A stretch of 6,039 nt of DNA from an uncultured Clostridia bacterium (GTDB lineage Bacteria; Bacillota; Clostridia; Oscillospirales; Ruminococcaceae), in contig CAMWRN010000161.1 in the NCBI GenBank assembly GCA_947176675.1, forward strand, positions 1 to 6,039, written 5' to 3'. The stretch's first letter is position 1. Each line of letters begins with the position of its first letter. This document shows positions 5,872 to 6,039 of the stretch, in pieces. The translations under genes were made by a program, and so were the position numbers. The notes beneath the pieces were generated by a model. It saw nothing but the letters and a program-made list of their open reading frames with translations, searched no databases and was not told the origin of the DNA.

Positions 5872-6039
5872 ATTTATAATTTCAATACCTTTTCTTCGCG
5901 CCATGCGGACGGTCTGACCTGTTCCGCTGGCGCAGTCTTTTTCATTGTAGTAGCACACGCAGCAGTCGGCGAGCTCCACAAGCTTTTCGTTGCGCTTTTT
6001 CATGCAGCCGTTATAGTAGCTGGCGGAACACAGTTCTGT
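5860..6039 (-). CDS. Probable SLOG/DUF1273-type protein, C-terminal fragment (truncated by window edge)
   Basis: Reading the - strand from the right edge gives 59 open codons ending in TGA (complement of 5860-5862). The fragment contains YYNGCMKKRNEKLVELADC (about residues 8-26), then CYYNEK, SGTGQTVRMARRKG and the end IEIINLFD. This order (GCM-x2-RN, a hydrophobic strand, a Gly-rich turn with TV, and IINL at the end) resembles the nucleotide-binding Rossmann-like fold of SLOG/DUF1273 proteins as I know them. Such proteins are thought to bind nucleotides or related ligands; the exact role of this one is unknown. Six cysteines in 59 residues is notable. The start lies outside the window. The gene converges on rnfB, overlapping its last 12 nt, and its coding sequence carries the likely rnf terminator. 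Confidence 0.72.
   Translation of the reverse strand, partial: TELCSASYYNGCMKKRNEKLVELADCCVCYYNEKDCASGTGQTVRMARRKGIEIINLFD
5898..5942 (+). terminator. Rho-independent terminator of the rnf operon, inside the convergent gene
   Basis: GCGCCA (5898-5903) and GCGGA (5905-5909) pair perfectly with TCCGC (5923-5927) and TGGCGC (5928-5933). This gives 11 bp with one bulged T (5904) and a 13-nt loop. After AGTC comes a run of five T (5938-5942). It starts 27 nt after the rnfB stop. On the opposite strand no T-run follows the hairpin, so it should act only on rnf transcripts. Confidence 0.72.

Overview
The window holds an essentially complete Rnf operon in the order rnfC-rnfD-rnfG-rnfE-rnfA-rnfB, all on the + strand. 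Rnf is the membrane-bound, ion-translocating ferredoxin:NAD+ oxidoreductase. The CDGEAB order, the multi-cluster RnfB, the strong AAGGAGG-type ribosome binding sites and the sigma-A-like promoter point to an anaerobic low-to-mid GC Firmicute of class Clostridia. A Ruminococcus / Oscillospiraceae-type gut or rumen bacterium is my best guess, but the genus cannot be settled from this window.

Layout. Bases 1-141 hold a near-consensus extended -10 promoter (17-45) and a roughly 90-nt AT-rich leader. Bases 142-699 encode an unrecognised 185-residue protein with one membrane segment and a tyrosine-rich outer domain; it sits where the first gene of the operon would be. rnfC (746-2029) follows after 46 nt with no visible terminator. 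rnfD (2096-3079) starts at TTG after a 66-nt gap that contains a clean stem-loop. rnfG (3098-3742), rnfE (3742-4434) and rnfA (4431-5006) are tightly packed, with TAATG and ATGA stop/start overlaps. A 52-nt gap carrying a GC-rich stem-loop separates rnfA from rnfB (5059-5871). On the - strand, running in from the right edge, is the C-terminal end of a probable SLOG/DUF1273-type protein (5860-6039, truncated by the window). Its 3' end overlaps rnfB tail-to-tail by 12 nt. The likely intrinsic terminator of the rnf operon (5898-5942) lies inside that opposing coding sequence.

How the genes work together. From what is known of the Rnf family, RnfB accepts electrons from reduced ferredoxin through its chain of Fe-S clusters. 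They pass through the membrane via the RnfA/RnfE Fe-S centre and the covalently bound flavins of RnfG and RnfD, and leave through RnfC, which reduces NAD+. Electron flow is coupled to Na+ or H+ export. Every expected subunit is present and looks intact, with cluster cysteines and flavin-attachment motifs in place. The FMN transferase ApbE, needed to flavinylate RnfD and RnfG, is not in the window.

The core of the window is a well-known system, not a new one. The less ordinary parts are the unknown lead gene, two intergenic stem-loops at gene boundaries, a cysteine-bearing tail on RnfE, and the terminator embedded in a convergent gene.
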